64,000 nucleotides of DNA from an uncultured Bacteroidales bacterium (lineage in GTDB: Bacteria > Bacteroidota > Bacteroidia > Bacteroidales > P3): contig CAJOIV010000001.1 of assembly GCA_905234665.1 (NCBI GenBank), forward strand, positions 31,150 through 95,149, in the 5' to 3' direction. Within the stretch, counting starts at the first letter, position 1, and each line of letters begins with the position of its first letter. This document shows positions 28,762 through 39,154 of the stretch, piece after piece. The position numbers and the translations under genes are program-made. A model generated the notes under the pieces. It was not told the origin of the DNA. It ran no database searches and was given only the letters and a program-made list of their open reading frames with translations.

Positions 28762-29382
28762 TCAAACGGTAAAGAGGGAGTTGATTTCGGCATCAATCAT
28801 GTTGTACACCACCCCCAAATCCTCCTCGTGCGACACGAAATCGAGTTTGGTGAGGTCCACGATAATCATCTTGCCTTTGTTATATTTCTCAATCCAGTCC
28901 TCATAGCGTTTGTTGAGGCCTGTAAGGTAGTCCAGACGGATGCCGCTCTCGTACTCGCGGCCGCGGGTCTGGATGTTGCGTATCAGTGTCGGCACATCGG
29001 CACGGAGGTATATCAGCAGGTCGGGCGGCTGCAGGAACGAGGAGACCAGCTCGAAGGTGTGCTGGTAGTTATCGAAGTCGCGGGTGTTCATCAGCCCCAT
29101 GGCATGAAGATTGGGGGTAAAGATATAAGCATCCTCGTACAGCGTGCGGTCCTGGATGATATTCTTGTTCTCCTTGTGTATGTCCAGCAGCTGGCGGGTG
29201 CGGGTGTGGAGATAGTAAATCTGGATATTGAACGACCACCGGCGCATATCCTCGTAGAAACTGTTGATATAGGGGTTCGTCTCCGTGGACTCATAGATGG
29301 GGCGGTAGCCGTAATGGCGCGCCAGCATCTTTGTCAATGTGGTCTTTCCTGAGCCTATATTGCCCGCAATAGCTATATGCAT
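28762..29382 (-). CDS. Deoxynucleoside kinase
   Basis: MHIAIAGNIGSGKTTLTKMLA; DLLIYLRAD. Confidence 0.93.
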   Translation of the reverse strand: MHIAIAGNIGSGKTTLTKMLARHYGYRPIYESTETNPYINSFYEDMRRWSFNIQIYYLHTRTRQLLDIHKENKNIIQDRTLYEDAYIFTPNLHAMGLMNTRDFDNYQHTFELVSSFLQPPDLLIYLRADVPTLIRNIQTRGREYESGIRLDYLTGLNKRYEDWIEKYNKGKMIIVDLTKLDFVSHEEDLGVVYNMIDAEINSLFTV

Positions 29383-29595
29383 AACATACCCAAATTTGTC
29401 TATTATTTTGTAGCACAAAACAATAGACATTTTATAACACTATTTTATAAAAGGCAAATATACGATTTTTTTCTTAAAATTGACAACATTGTGCAAAAAA
29501 ATCCTCCTTTCCCCGTCACTGGATCCCCCTTAAAACGCCTCCAAATTTTCCCCTAACAATGATGCAATAGCGGCTTCTATCCAGTCCTAATGTTC

Positions 29596-29779
29596 TTTCG
29601 GTGTGGCTTTTATGTTCCTTTTTCCATCCTTTTACTCTTATCTTGCACATACCCAACACTTTTCCCACACTTCTCCTAAGGTACGTTAGAGAAGTGTTAG
29701 AGAAGTGTTAGAGAAACGTTAGAGAAGGACCGAAAGAACAGCGAAGGAACACAAGCGTCACATAAGAACCACACCGAAA
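29596..29779. repeat. Long imperfect palindromic element A with 11-bp tandem units (GTTAGAGAAGT)
   Basis: 11-bp terminal arms TTTCGGTGTGG/CCACACCGAAA; inner CACTTCTC vs GAGAAGTG units; colinear with 63.7-63.9 kb element B. Confidence 0.9.
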
Positions 29780-29901
29780 CCGCCCCCTGCCACCACCCAT
29801 GTCGCCGTGTGACAGAGGAATAGAAGAAAAACGGATTTTGGATACGCCATATTCAGATTTTTTTTGTATCTTTGCAAGATATTTTCCGCAACACAAACGA
29901 T

Positions 29902-32900
29902 ATGGCAAGCACGTATAAAGCATTTAGAGAGAATATTAAGACTATCACCCACTACTATTTGCTGCTGGTGGAGGAGACGAAATCGCAGCGGTTGGTGGGC
30001 AGCACCAACGAATGGGTGCTGGACAACTACTATATGCTCAGCGAGCAGGAGAAAGTGATGAAGGAGGACCTCCGGGGACGCGAGTTCCGGCGCATTGACA
30101 GCCGACGCATACAGCAGTTGCAACAGCTGCTGACCGGATTTCTGCAGAAGAGCCACCACCAAATCGACAAGAAGCTGCTGTTCCGTTACCTGAGCCAAGT
30201 GCAGGTGAAACAGCACGACTACCTGACCTATCCCGAAGTATGCGCCTTGCTGCCGCTTATCAAACACATCCTAATCCAGGAACTGGCCGACTTGTGCCGC
30301 CAACTGGAAGAGGCTCACGCCTACCACTACTCCCCCACCGACAAGAAATTGGCCGACATGGAGCACCTCAACGAGGCGGCGGGGCAGAACCTGATGATGA
30401 TGAACATCTTCAATTCGCTGAAGAAGATGACGAAACTGCCGATGGCGGAGTTGCTGGATGCCGTGAGTTTCTCGGAGCGGATGCTGAAGAGCGAGAAGGC
30501 GGGGATGTACGACCAGATGTACGACAAAACGAAAGACGACTACCGCGCCAAGATTGTCCGCATGGCCAAGAGGCGGAAGATGAAAGAGTACGACCTGGTG
30601 AAGGAGGTGGTGGAGAAGGCTGACGGGAGGGAGGAGCACGTAGGTTGGCAGTTGTTCCCGCCGAAACGGTGGAACGCGCGTGCCCACTGGTATGTGTGGA
30701 TTGTGGCGCTGGCCTCGCTGCTATTGTCGACCCTCTTTGCCTGCGGCGCCACATGGGGCGGTTTTTCATGGGTCACCGCCTTGATAACTGTGCTGATGCT
30801 GGTACCGATGAGCCAGGTGGTGATAGACCTCTTCAACCAGCTGCTGTACAGGATACACAAGCCCGTGAACACTTTCAAGATAAAGTTCAAGGACGGCCTC
30901 ATCCCCAAGGAGTACGCCACGATGGTCATCATGCCCACCATACTGAAGAACAAGGCGAAGACGGTGGAGTTGCTGGAGCAGCTGGAGGTATATTATCTGA
31001 GCAACATCAACCGCGCGAGCGAGGGGCAGCGACTGGAGAGCCGCCCGCAGAACCTCTACTACACCCTTATCGGCGACGCCGCGGCGTACAAAGAGGCCGA
31101 CGCCCCATGGGATGACGAGGTGGTGGAAGCGGGATTGGAGAAGGTGAAGGAGCTGAACGAGAGATACGGTGCACCGATATTCAACTTCGTCTATCGCCGC
31201 CGCGCCTGGAGCGAGGGGGAGCGGACCTGGCTGGGGCACGAGCGCAAACGCGGAGCCATCCTGCACTTCAACGACTTGGTGTTGGGACAGACCTCTGAGG
31301 CGGAAAGGGAGAGACGTTTCCGCTGCGAGACCCTCACGGAATGGAAGAGGGGCGTGAACGGATATAGGGGTCCGGACGACTGCCCGATACAGTTCATCAT
31401 CACGCTGGACACGGACACGGAGCTGGTGCTCTATTCGGCACAGAAGCTGATCGGGGCGATGGCGCACCCGCTGAACCGGGCGCGTCTGAGTGCCGACGGC
31501 CGGAGGGTGGATGCGGGCTACGGCATCATGCAGCCGAGGGTGAACGTGGATGTGGAGGTGACTAACAAGAGCCGTTACGCGCAGCTGTTTGCCGGCCTGG
31601 GCGGACTGGATGTCTACACGACGGCGAGCTTCGAGCTGTATCAGGATATCTTCAACGAGGGTTCGTTCTGCGGCAAGGGCATCTATGACCTGCGCGTGTT
31701 CCAGCAGGTGCTGAAGGGCACGTTTCCGGAGAACCTGATATTGAGCCACGACTTGATCGAGGGCTGCCACATCCGCTGCGGCCTCATCAACGACCTGGAA
31801 CTGTTTGACGACAACCCCTCGAACTATATTGACGACGCCAAAAGGCACCACCGCTGGACGCGCGGCGACTGGCAGATTATAGGCTGGCTGAAGAGGAGGG
31901 TGCGCAACGAGAGGGGCGAAAGGGTGAAGAACCAGGTGAACACGATAGGCCGCTGGAAGATATTCGACAACTTGCGCCGGAGCGTGCTGAGCCTGGCGGT
32001 GATGGTGATGATCCTTGCAGGGTATGTCAACGCCACTGGCACAGGCTATTGCAGTATGCATATCAGCCCTGCGTGGTACATCCTGGCGGCGTTCATCGTG
32101 GTGGCCAGCCCGATTGTCTTCTTCATCCTCGGACAGATTACGAAGCTGCCCTCCTTCGGCAAACGATACCACTATTACGCCACCCTGATCCGCGGCTTCA
32201 GGGTGATCATCTATCGTTCCCTCGTCCAGTTCGCCCTGTTGCCGAAGGAGGCGTGGATGTACACGGACGCGGCGGTGCGGGCCTGCTGGCGCATGTGGGT
32301 GAGCCACCACGACTTGCTGGCATGGATTACGAGCGACGAGGCGGCCAAGAGCACGAAAGGCACGCTGGGCGACTACCTCGGGAAATTCTGGTTCAACTAT
32401 GTATGCGCCATTGCCCTCGCGCTGCTGACTGGTATGATGCTCAACAACCGCAGTGGGATGGCCCCCGCGGACATCATGGCCGTCATCGCTTCAGCGCTCG
32501 CTTGCGTGGTGTGGTGTGCCGCGCCGTTGCTCATGTTCTGGCTGGGCAAGAAATTCCCGCAGAACAAGAAGCACCTCACCGAGAAAGAGACCGCCGAGGT
32601 GCGCCGACTGGCCCAGGACACCTGGCACTTCTTCGACAGCCTGCTGACGGAAGAGAAGCACTGGCTCATCCCGGACAACTACCAGCTGAACCGCGAACAG
32701 AAGACGGACTACAAGACCTCGCCGACGAATATCGGTTACTCGCTCACCGCCGTTGTGAGCGCCGCCGAACTGGGATTCATCACCTCGAGAGAGGCCCTCT
32801 CGCGCATCGGTCATATCGTCGACACCGTCGGGCGGCTGGAGAAATGGAACGGCCATCTGTACAACTGGTACGACCTCCAATCCCTCAACAAGTTGCCCAA

Positions 32901-35900
32901 CTATTTTGTAAGCACTTGTGACAGCGGTAATTTCATCGCCTGCCTATATGTCGTGAAAGGGTGGCTCACCGACCTGCCGGACCCTTCCGAACTCTCCGAG
33001 ACCATTCTCAACAAGGTCAATCACCTGATTGTGCAGACGGACTTCATGAAACTCTACAATCCCGAGCTGGATGTCTTCAGCATCGGCTACGATAGCGGCA
33101 GCCACACCCTCCTGCCCTACCACTACAACAACTTCGCCTCGGAGGCGCGCCTCACCTCGTTCCTCACCATCGCCCAGGGGGACGCCCCGTACAAGCACTG
33201 GTTCTGTCTCGACAAAACCCTGGTGCAGTACAAGGGGTACAAGGGGGTGGCCTCATGGTATGGCACTCTGTTTGAGTACTTCATGCCCCTTATCTTCCTG
33301 CCCACCTACAAGCACACGCTGATGGACGAAACCTACAATTTCGCCATCCGCGCCCAACGGGCCTTTATCAAAAACACGCTCAAGCAATCAAACACCCAGA
33401 CAAGCCGCCAAATCCTCCCGTGGGGAATATCCGAGACTGCCTACAACGAACTCGACGACGCACAGAACTACAAATACCACGCCTTCGGTGTGCCATACCT
33501 GAAATTCCAGAACACCACTCCCGACCGCATTGTCATCTCGCCCTACAGTTCGCTGATGGCCATCGGTGTGGACGACCGCGCTGTATACGACAACATTCAG
33601 CAGCTCAAGCAGCTGGATATGTACTCACCCGCCACAGAGGGCGGCTTCGGCTTCTTCGAGAGCTACGACGAGGAGGACCACGTGCCGGTGAAAGCGCACT
33701 ACGCACACCACCAAGGCATGATACTGGCCTCGCTGGCCAACTATCTCGGCGAGCGCTGCCTGCAGCGGTACTTCATGCAGGAACCCGCCATGCGCTCCAT
33801 GGAAACCCTCCTGAAGGAAAAAGCGCAGGTAAAGCCATATATCGACCTGAAAGTCACGCAGTACAAGCGCTACCGCTACTCGAAGGTGCAGACGGAGAGC
33901 GACGCCCGCGATTTCGACACCATCGCCAACGTGCCCGAAATCGGGGTCATCAGCAACGGCCAATACACCGTGCTCCTCAACGACCGCGGAAGCGGCTTCT
34001 CGCGCTACCGCAACATACTCCTCAACCGCTACCGGAAAATCAGTTCCGACCACTACGGCACCTATCTCTACATCCGCGACCTGCGCAGCGACCGCCTGTG
34101 GTGCGGTACCTACGCCCCGCTCGACGTCATGCCCGAAAGCTACCACGTGAGCTTCGCCAGCGACAAGATAAGCTACCTCCGTGTGGACGAAGACATTGAA
34201 ACCAAAACCGAGATTACTGTCCTGAAAGACCGAAGCGCCGAGATTCGCCGCTTCACATTCACCAACAAGGGCACCCTCGACATCGACCTCGAGATTACCT
34301 CCTACGGCGAGGTGGTACTGGCGCCCTCCGAGGAGGACGAGAACCACCGCGTGTTTGCCGGCATGAAGGTGTTCTCGGAATACGACCCCGAGCACGAGGT
34401 GCTCCTGTTCAGCCGCCCGGGCGCCCACGACACCCGCCACTTCATGATTCACAGCCTGTGGGTCTCCGAGCCCACCGACACTGACAGCGGCGCGGAATGG
34501 AACAACCTCGTGGAATACGAAACATCGCGACTGAAATTCCTCGGCCGCGGCGGAAGCCTGCTCCACGCCGACATCATCGAGAGCCACCGCACCCTCACCG
34601 GCACCGTGGGCACCACCCTGGACCCCGTGATGAGCATGCGTCGCCGGCTCCACATCCCCGCGGGAAAGAGCACCGAAGCCTACCTGCTTACCGGCTTCGC
34701 CAAAGCCCGCGAGCAACTCCTTCAGCTCGCCGAACAGTACCACACCCCCGGCGACATCGAGCACGCTTTCAAGACCGCCTCGGTGTTCAACAACATGCGC
34801 ACCAGCATGTCCCTCCTCAAAGGCTCCCAGATGCGCCTCTACAGCAGCATCTCGAAATACATGGCCCAGACGGCCACCCTCGGAAACAAACGCAACGACC
34901 TGCTCGCCAAGAACACACTCTCCCAAAGTGGCCTGTGGCGCTTCGGCATCAGCGGCGACCTGGCCATCCTGCTCATGGAAATCGACAACCCCGAATACAT
35001 AGGGTTCGCCAAGGAAATGCTGCGTGCCTTTGAATATTTCAAGGTCCACGGCCTCCGACTCGACCTCGTCTTCATCAACGACGTGAAAGAGGGCACCAAG
35101 GAACGCGACGGCCTCACCCACTTCATCCGCAATATGGCCAACACCGAGCACCTCTGGGCCGAACACACCGACGCCGGCCACGTCTACGTGCTCAACGGCG
35201 AGGAACTGTCCGATGCCGAACGCACCCTCCTGCACGTCGTGGCGCGCCTCTCCTTCAACACCCGCGAGGGTATCACCATCGCACAGCAGCTGCGACGACT
35301 CGAGATTGCCAACCAGCACTACCAAGACAAGGTCGAGTACCCTGTCCTGCAACCCAAGAAGGAGTTCCGCGTGTGGAGCGGCCTCGACTTCTACAACCAG
35401 TATGGCGGCTTCGACAACAACGGCCACGACTACGTCGTCACCAACACCAACACCCCCATGCCCTGGGTAAACGTCATTGCCAACAGCTTTGACGTCGGCG
35501 GCCAAAGTGGAGCCAACGTCAAAGATGTCTTCGGTTGCGTCGTCAGCTCCACCATGGCCGGATTCACCTTTGCACACAACGCCCAGCAGTTCAAACTCAC
35601 CAGCTGGAGCAACGACATCGTGCGCGACAACGCCAGCGAGATGCTCCTCATCGACGGCCACCAGTTCGTACCCGCCACCGCGCGCCACGGACAGGGCTTC
35701 TCCGCCTTCGACGCCGACTACGACGACATCAGTGTCAAGGTGCGACTCTTCGTCGCCACCGACCGCCCGGAGAAATACTACCAGATTGCCGTCCAAAACA
35801 AATGCGACGACGAGCGGGAAGTGCAAATCGGCATGGCCTTCAAGCTGGTCTTGGGCCTCTGCGAGGAGCAGACCGCCCGCTACCTGCACTCCGAGTGGAA

Positions 35901-37704
35901 CCCCGACGCCAACACCCTCCGCGTCCGCAATGTCTACCACCCCATCTACCGCGACACCACGCTCCGCATCACCGCCACCGAACCCCTCTCCGACATCTCC
36001 CTCCAATACCCCAACCGCAAGCGGCTCGGCACCCTCCTCCGCATCCCTGCCAAGGGAGAAAAGGAACTCGCCTTCATCCTCGCCGTCGACAGCGGTACCG
36101 AAACCCACACCTCCACTCCCACCATCCACTCCATCCACGACGAATTCTCCCGCGTGCTCGCCTATTGGGACGAGAAACTCGGCCACATCCAGGTCGAAAC
36201 CCCCGACCGCAGCCTTAACTACATGCTCAACCGCTGGTACCTCTATCAAGTCTATTCCTCGCGTCTCTTCGCCCGCGCCGGCTTCTACCAAGTCGGCGGC
36301 GCCACCGGCTTCCGCGACCAACTTCAGGACGTGATGAGCATCCTCTACAGCGACCCCGACTACGCCCGCCGGCAGATTCTCGACCACGCCGCGCACCAGT
36401 TCACCGAAGGCGACGTCCTCCACTGGTGGCACGAAAGCCTACACCTCGGCGCCCGCACCACCTTCAGCGACGACTACCTCTGGCTACCCTTCGTCACTTA
36501 CCAATACATCTCCGTCACCGGCGACACCGATATCCTCTCCGAGCAGGTCCCCTTCTGCCAAGGCGACCGCCTTGCCTCTGGCGAGGCCGAACGCGGCATC
36601 AACTACCGCTCCGGCCAACCCCTCGCCGCCACCGACCACGCCAACCCCGACTTCGAATATGCCACCCTATACGAACACCTCCGCCGCGCCATCAACCGCG
36701 CCATGGCCCGCACCGGCGCCCACGGCCTGCCTCTTATGGGCTGCGGCGACTGGAACGATGGTATGTCCCACGTCGGTGTCCAAGGCCGCGGCGAGAGCGT
36801 CTGGGTCGCCTTCTTCCTCGCCGACCTCCTCCCCAAGATGGAACACCTCACCGCCCTGATGCCCAACGCCGACCTCTCCTACTGCGAAGAACTCTCCAAC
36901 TTCCGCAAACGCATCGTCCTCGCCCTCCAGCATAACGCATGGGACGGCGCATGGTTCCTCCGCGCTTTCTACGACAACGGCGACCCCATGGGCAGCCGCA
37001 ACAACACCGAATGCCAAATCGACCTCATCAGCCAGGCCTGGAGCATCCTCACCGACGTGGCAACTCCCGAACAGAAGCAGAGCGTCATGCGCGAGACCGA
37101 CAACCGGCTGGTCAACCGCGAACACGAAATCATCCAACTCCTCACCCCTCCTTTCGTCCGCAATAACGGCGACCCCGCACAGAGCGACCGCCACAACCCG
37201 GGCTACATCGCCAACTATCCCCCCGGCGTCCGCGAAAACGGCGGCCAATACACCCACGGCGCCATGTGGTACATCATGGCACAACTCAAAGAGGGCCGCT
37301 ACGATATGGCCTACTTCCTCTACTCGCTCATCAACCCCGTCCATCGCACACAGACCCTCGCCGACGTACTCAAATACAAAGTCGAACCCTACTGCATCGC
37401 CGCCGATATCTACAGCAACCCGCAGCACCCTGGCCGCGGCGGCTGGACATGGTACACCGGCTCCGCCTCATGGGCCTACAAAACCGGTATCGAAAACATC
37501 CTCGGTCTCCACAAGCAAGGAGACCGCATCACCCTCGACCCCCGGGTGCCCACCGACTGGGAATCCTTCACCATCCGCTACCGCCACGGCGCCAGCACCT
37601 ACCTCATCCAATACGAGCGTGGCGCTACCCGTGAAACGACATCTGCACCAACCACGATAGAACTCATCGACGACGGCCAGCAACACGTCATCGTCATCCA
37701 CTGA
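29902..37704 (+). CDS. Cyclic beta-1,2-glucan synthase-like giant protein (GT84 + TM + glycoamylase-like + GH94)
   Basis: FIITLDTDTEL, RHHRWTRGDWQIIGWL (GT), TM clusters, GH94-like MGCGDWNDGMSHVGVQGRGESVW; 2600 aa. Confidence 0.88.
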   Translation: MASTYKAFRENIKTITHYYLLLVEETKSQRLVGSTNEWVLDNYYMLSEQEKVMKEDLRGREFRRIDSRRIQQLQQLLTGFLQKSHHQIDKKLLFRYLSQVQVKQHDYLTYPEVCALLPLIKHILIQELADLCRQLEEAHAYHYSPTDKKLADMEHLNEAAGQNLMMMNIFNSLKKMTKLPMAELLDAVSFSERMLKSEKAGMYDQMYDKTKDDYRAKIVRMAKRRKMKEYDLVKEVVEKADGREEHVGWQLFPPKRWNARAHWYVWIVALASLLLSTLFACGATWGGFSWVTALITVLMLVPMSQVVIDLFNQLLYRIHKPVNTFKIKFKDGLIPKEYATMVIMPTILKNKAKTVELLEQLEVYYLSNINRASEGQRLESRPQNLYYTLIGDAAAYKEADAPWDDEVVEAGLEKVKELNERYGAPIFNFVYRRRAWSEGERTWLGHERKRGAILHFNDLVLGQTSEAERERRFRCETLTEWKRGVNGYRGPDDCPIQFIITLDTDTELVLYSAQKLIGAMAHPLNRARLSADGRRVDAGYGIMQPRVNVDVEVTNKSRYAQLFAGLGGLDVYTTASFELYQDIFNEGSFCGKGIYDLRVFQQVLKGTFPENLILSHDLIEGCHIRCGLINDLELFDDNPSNYIDDAKRHHRWTRGDWQIIGWLKRRVRNERGERVKNQVNTIGRWKIFDNLRRSVLSLAVMVMILAGYVNATGTGYCSMHISPAWYILAAFIVVASPIVFFILGQITKLPSFGKRYHYYATLIRGFRVIIYRSLVQFALLPKEAWMYTDAAVRACWRMWVSHHDLLAWITSDEAAKSTKGTLGDYLGKFWFNYVCAIALALLTGMMLNNRSGMAPADIMAVIASALACVVWCAAPLLMFWLGKKFPQNKKHLTEKETAEVRRLAQDTWHFFDSLLTEEKHWLIPDNYQLNREQKTDYKTSPTNIGYSLTAVVSAAELGFITSREALSRIGHIVDTVGRLEKWNGHLYNWYDLQSLNKLPNYFVSTCDSGNFIACLYVVKGWLTDLPDPSELSETILNKVNHLIVQTDFMKLYNPELDVFSIGYDSGSHTLLPYHYNNFASEARLTSFLTIAQGDAPYKHWFCLDKTLVQYKGYKGVASWYGTLFEYFMPLIFLPTYKHTLMDETYNFAIRAQRAFIKNTLKQSNTQTSRQILPWGISETAYNELDDAQNYKYHAFGVPYLKFQNTTPDRIVISPYSSLMAIGVDDRAVYDNIQQLKQLDMYSPATEGGFGFFESYDEEDHVPVKAHYAHHQGMILASLANYLGERCLQRYFMQEPAMRSMETLLKEKAQVKPYIDLKVTQYKRYRYSKVQTESDARDFDTIANVPEIGVISNGQYTVLLNDRGSGFSRYRNILLNRYRKISSDHYGTYLYIRDLRSDRLWCGTYAPLDVMPESYHVSFASDKISYLRVDEDIETKTEITVLKDRSAEIRRFTFTNKGTLDIDLEITSYGEVVLAPSEEDENHRVFAGMKVFSEYDPEHEVLLFSRPGAHDTRHFMIHSLWVSEPTDTDSGAEWNNLVEYETSRLKFLGRGGSLLHADIIESHRTLTGTVGTTLDPVMSMRRRLHIPAGKSTEAYLLTGFAKAREQLLQLAEQYHTPGDIEHAFKTASVFNNMRTSMSLLKGSQMRLYSSISKYMAQTATLGNKRNDLLAKNTLSQSGLWRFGISGDLAILLMEIDNPEYIGFAKEMLRAFEYFKVHGLRLDLVFINDVKEGTKERDGLTHFIRNMANTEHLWAEHTDAGHVYVLNGEELSDAERTLLHVVARLSFNTREGITIAQQLRRLEIANQHYQDKVEYPVLQPKKEFRVWSGLDFYNQYGGFDNNGHDYVVTNTNTPMPWVNVIANSFDVGGQSGANVKDVFGCVVSSTMAGFTFAHNAQQFKLTSWSNDIVRDNASEMLLIDGHQFVPATARHGQGFSAFDADYDDISVKVRLFVATDRPEKYYQIAVQNKCDDEREVQIGMAFKLVLGLCEEQTARYLHSEWNPDANTLRVRNVYHPIYRDTTLRITATEPLSDISLQYPNRKRLGTLLRIPAKGEKELAFILAVDSGTETHTSTPTIHSIHDEFSRVLAYWDEKLGHIQVETPDRSLNYMLNRWYLYQVYSSRLFARAGFYQVGGATGFRDQLQDVMSILYSDPDYARRQILDHAAHQFTEGDVLHWWHESLHLGARTTFSDDYLWLPFVTYQYISVTGDTDILSEQVPFCQGDRLASGEAERGINYRSGQPLAATDHANPDFEYATLYEHLRRAINRAMARTGAHGLPLMGCGDWNDGMSHVGVQGRGESVWVAFFLADLLPKMEHLTALMPNADLSYCEELSNFRKRIVLALQHNAWDGAWFLRAFYDNGDPMGSRNNTECQIDLISQAWSILTDVATPEQKQSVMRETDNRLVNREHEIIQLLTPPFVRNNGDPAQSDRHNPGYIANYPPGVRENGGQYTHGAMWYIMAQLKEGRYDMAYFLYSLINPVHRTQTLADVLKYKVEPYCIAADIYSNPQHPGRGGWTWYTGSASWAYKTGIENILGLHKQGDRITLDPRVPTDWESFTIRYRHGASTYLIQYERGATRETTSAPTTIELIDDGQQHVIVIH

Positions 37705-37734
37705 CACCTCAGACCCAAGTCTGCGTGACAGACC

Positions 37735-37775
37735 TCAAACGGGACTGACCTTTTGTCGGGGTCAGTCCCGTTTGA
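37735..37775. terminator. Bidirectional terminator-like hairpin overlapping 3' end of ugd
   Basis: Perfect 16-bp stem TCAAACGGGACTGACC / GGTCAGTCCCGTTTGA. Confidence 0.85.
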
Positions 37776-39024
37776 AAATATCTCTCGTGTAGACCTTCTC
37801 CCTTACATCGTCAAGGCTGGCATCGTAGCGATTGGCAACAATGGCCTGGCTGCGACGCTTGAATTCGGCCAAATCGTTGACCACCTGGCTGCCGAAGAAA
37901 GTCGTGCCGTCTGCAAGCGTAGGCTCATAAATAATCACCGTTGCCCCCTTCGCCTTGATACGCTTCATCACCCCTTGGATACTCGACTGCCGGAAATTGT
38001 CCGACCCCGTCTTCATCGTCAGCCGATAAACCCCGATCACACACTCCCGCTCCTGCTCCCGGCTCCAACGGTTATTGTCGCTGTAATAAGTATAATACCC
38101 GGCCATCTCCAACACCCGGTCGGCGATGAAATCCTTCCGCGTGCGGTTGCTCTCCACAATCGCGCTCATCATATTCTGCGGCACATCCGCATAATTCGCC
38201 AGCAACTGCTTCGTATCCTTCGGCAGGCAGTAGCCGCCATAGCCGAACGACGGATTGTTATAATGCGTCCCGATACGGGGGTCCAGACACACCCCGTCGA
38301 TAATCTGCTTCGTGTCCAACCCCTTCAACTCCGCATATGTGTCCAACTCGTTGAAATAACTCACCCGCAACGCCAGATACGTATTCGCGAACAACTTCAC
38401 CGCCTCCGCCTCAGTCGAACCCATAAACAGCACCGGCACATCCCTCTTCACCGCCCCCTCGGCAATCAAGTCGGCAAACAGATGGGCACGCTCCGCAAGA
38501 CCCGCGTCCCCCTGGTCATACCCCACAATAATGCGGCTGGGATAAAGATTGTCATACAACGCCTTGCTCTCCCTCAGAAACTCCGGTGCGAAAATGATGC
38601 GGTCACACCCATAACGCCGGCGCACACCCTCCGTATACCCCACAGGGATGGTGCTCTTAATCACCATCGTCGCCCGCGAGTTCACACGCAACACCCTCTC
38701 AATCACATCCTCCACCGCCGAAGTGTCGAAGAAATTCTTCACACTGTCGTAATTCGTCGGAGCCGCGATAACCACAAACTCCGCGTCTCTGTACCCCTCT
38801 TCAGAATCGAGCGTCGCCGTGAGGTCCAACTCCCGGTGCGCAAAAAAATCCTCTATACACTCATCCTGGATCGGCGACACCCTACGGTTCACCATCTCCA
38901 CCCGCTCCGGCACGATATCCACCGCCGTTACACGGTTGTGCTGCGACAACAACGTCGCTATTGAAAGACCTACATAACCCGTCCCAGCGACGGCTATCCT
39001 ATACGGTGCGTGACTGCTACTCAT
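37762..39024 (-). CDS. ugd: UDP-glucose 6-dehydrogenase family nucleotide-sugar dehydrogenase
   Basis: [57 protein letters not shown]-type core; [15 protein letters not shown]. Confidence 0.93.
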   Translation of the reverse strand: MSSSHAPYRIAVAGTGYVGLSIATLLSQHNRVTAVDIVPERVEMVNRRVSPIQDECIEDFFAHRELDLTATLDSEEGYRDAEFVVIAAPTNYDSVKNFFDTSAVEDVIERVLRVNSRATMVIKSTIPVGYTEGVRRRYGCDRIIFAPEFLRESKALYDNLYPSRIIVGYDQGDAGLAERAHLFADLIAEGAVKRDVPVLFMGSTEAEAVKLFANTYLALRVSYFNELDTYAELKGLDTKQIIDGVCLDPRIGTHYNNPSFGYGGYCLPKDTKQLLANYADVPQNMMSAIVESNRTRKDFIADRVLEMAGYYTYYSDNNRWSREQERECVIGVYRLTMKTGSDNFRQSSIQGVMKRIKAKGATVIIYEPTLADGTTFFGSQVVNDLAEFKRRSQAIVANRYDASLDDVREKVYTRDIFKRD

Positions 39025-39154
39025 ATTGATGTCCAATTTTTTGTGCGCTGCAAAAATACTGAAAAAAATCAATATTACAAGAAAAAATCTTATCTTTGCA
39101 ATTGGAGCATCTTGTGTCCATATTAATTAACATATTAATTCTAAAAACGTTGCA

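Noticed and set aside
29650-29740. 11-bp direct repeats considered as a CRISPR array
   Set aside because: Units are contiguous without spacers and far too short; no cas genes in the window.
33625-36432. 935-aa ORF antisense to the GH94 giant gene
   Set aside because: Shadow ORF from C-rich third positions in the true + frame; His/Val/Gly/Ala-rich nonsense with no recognisable domain.
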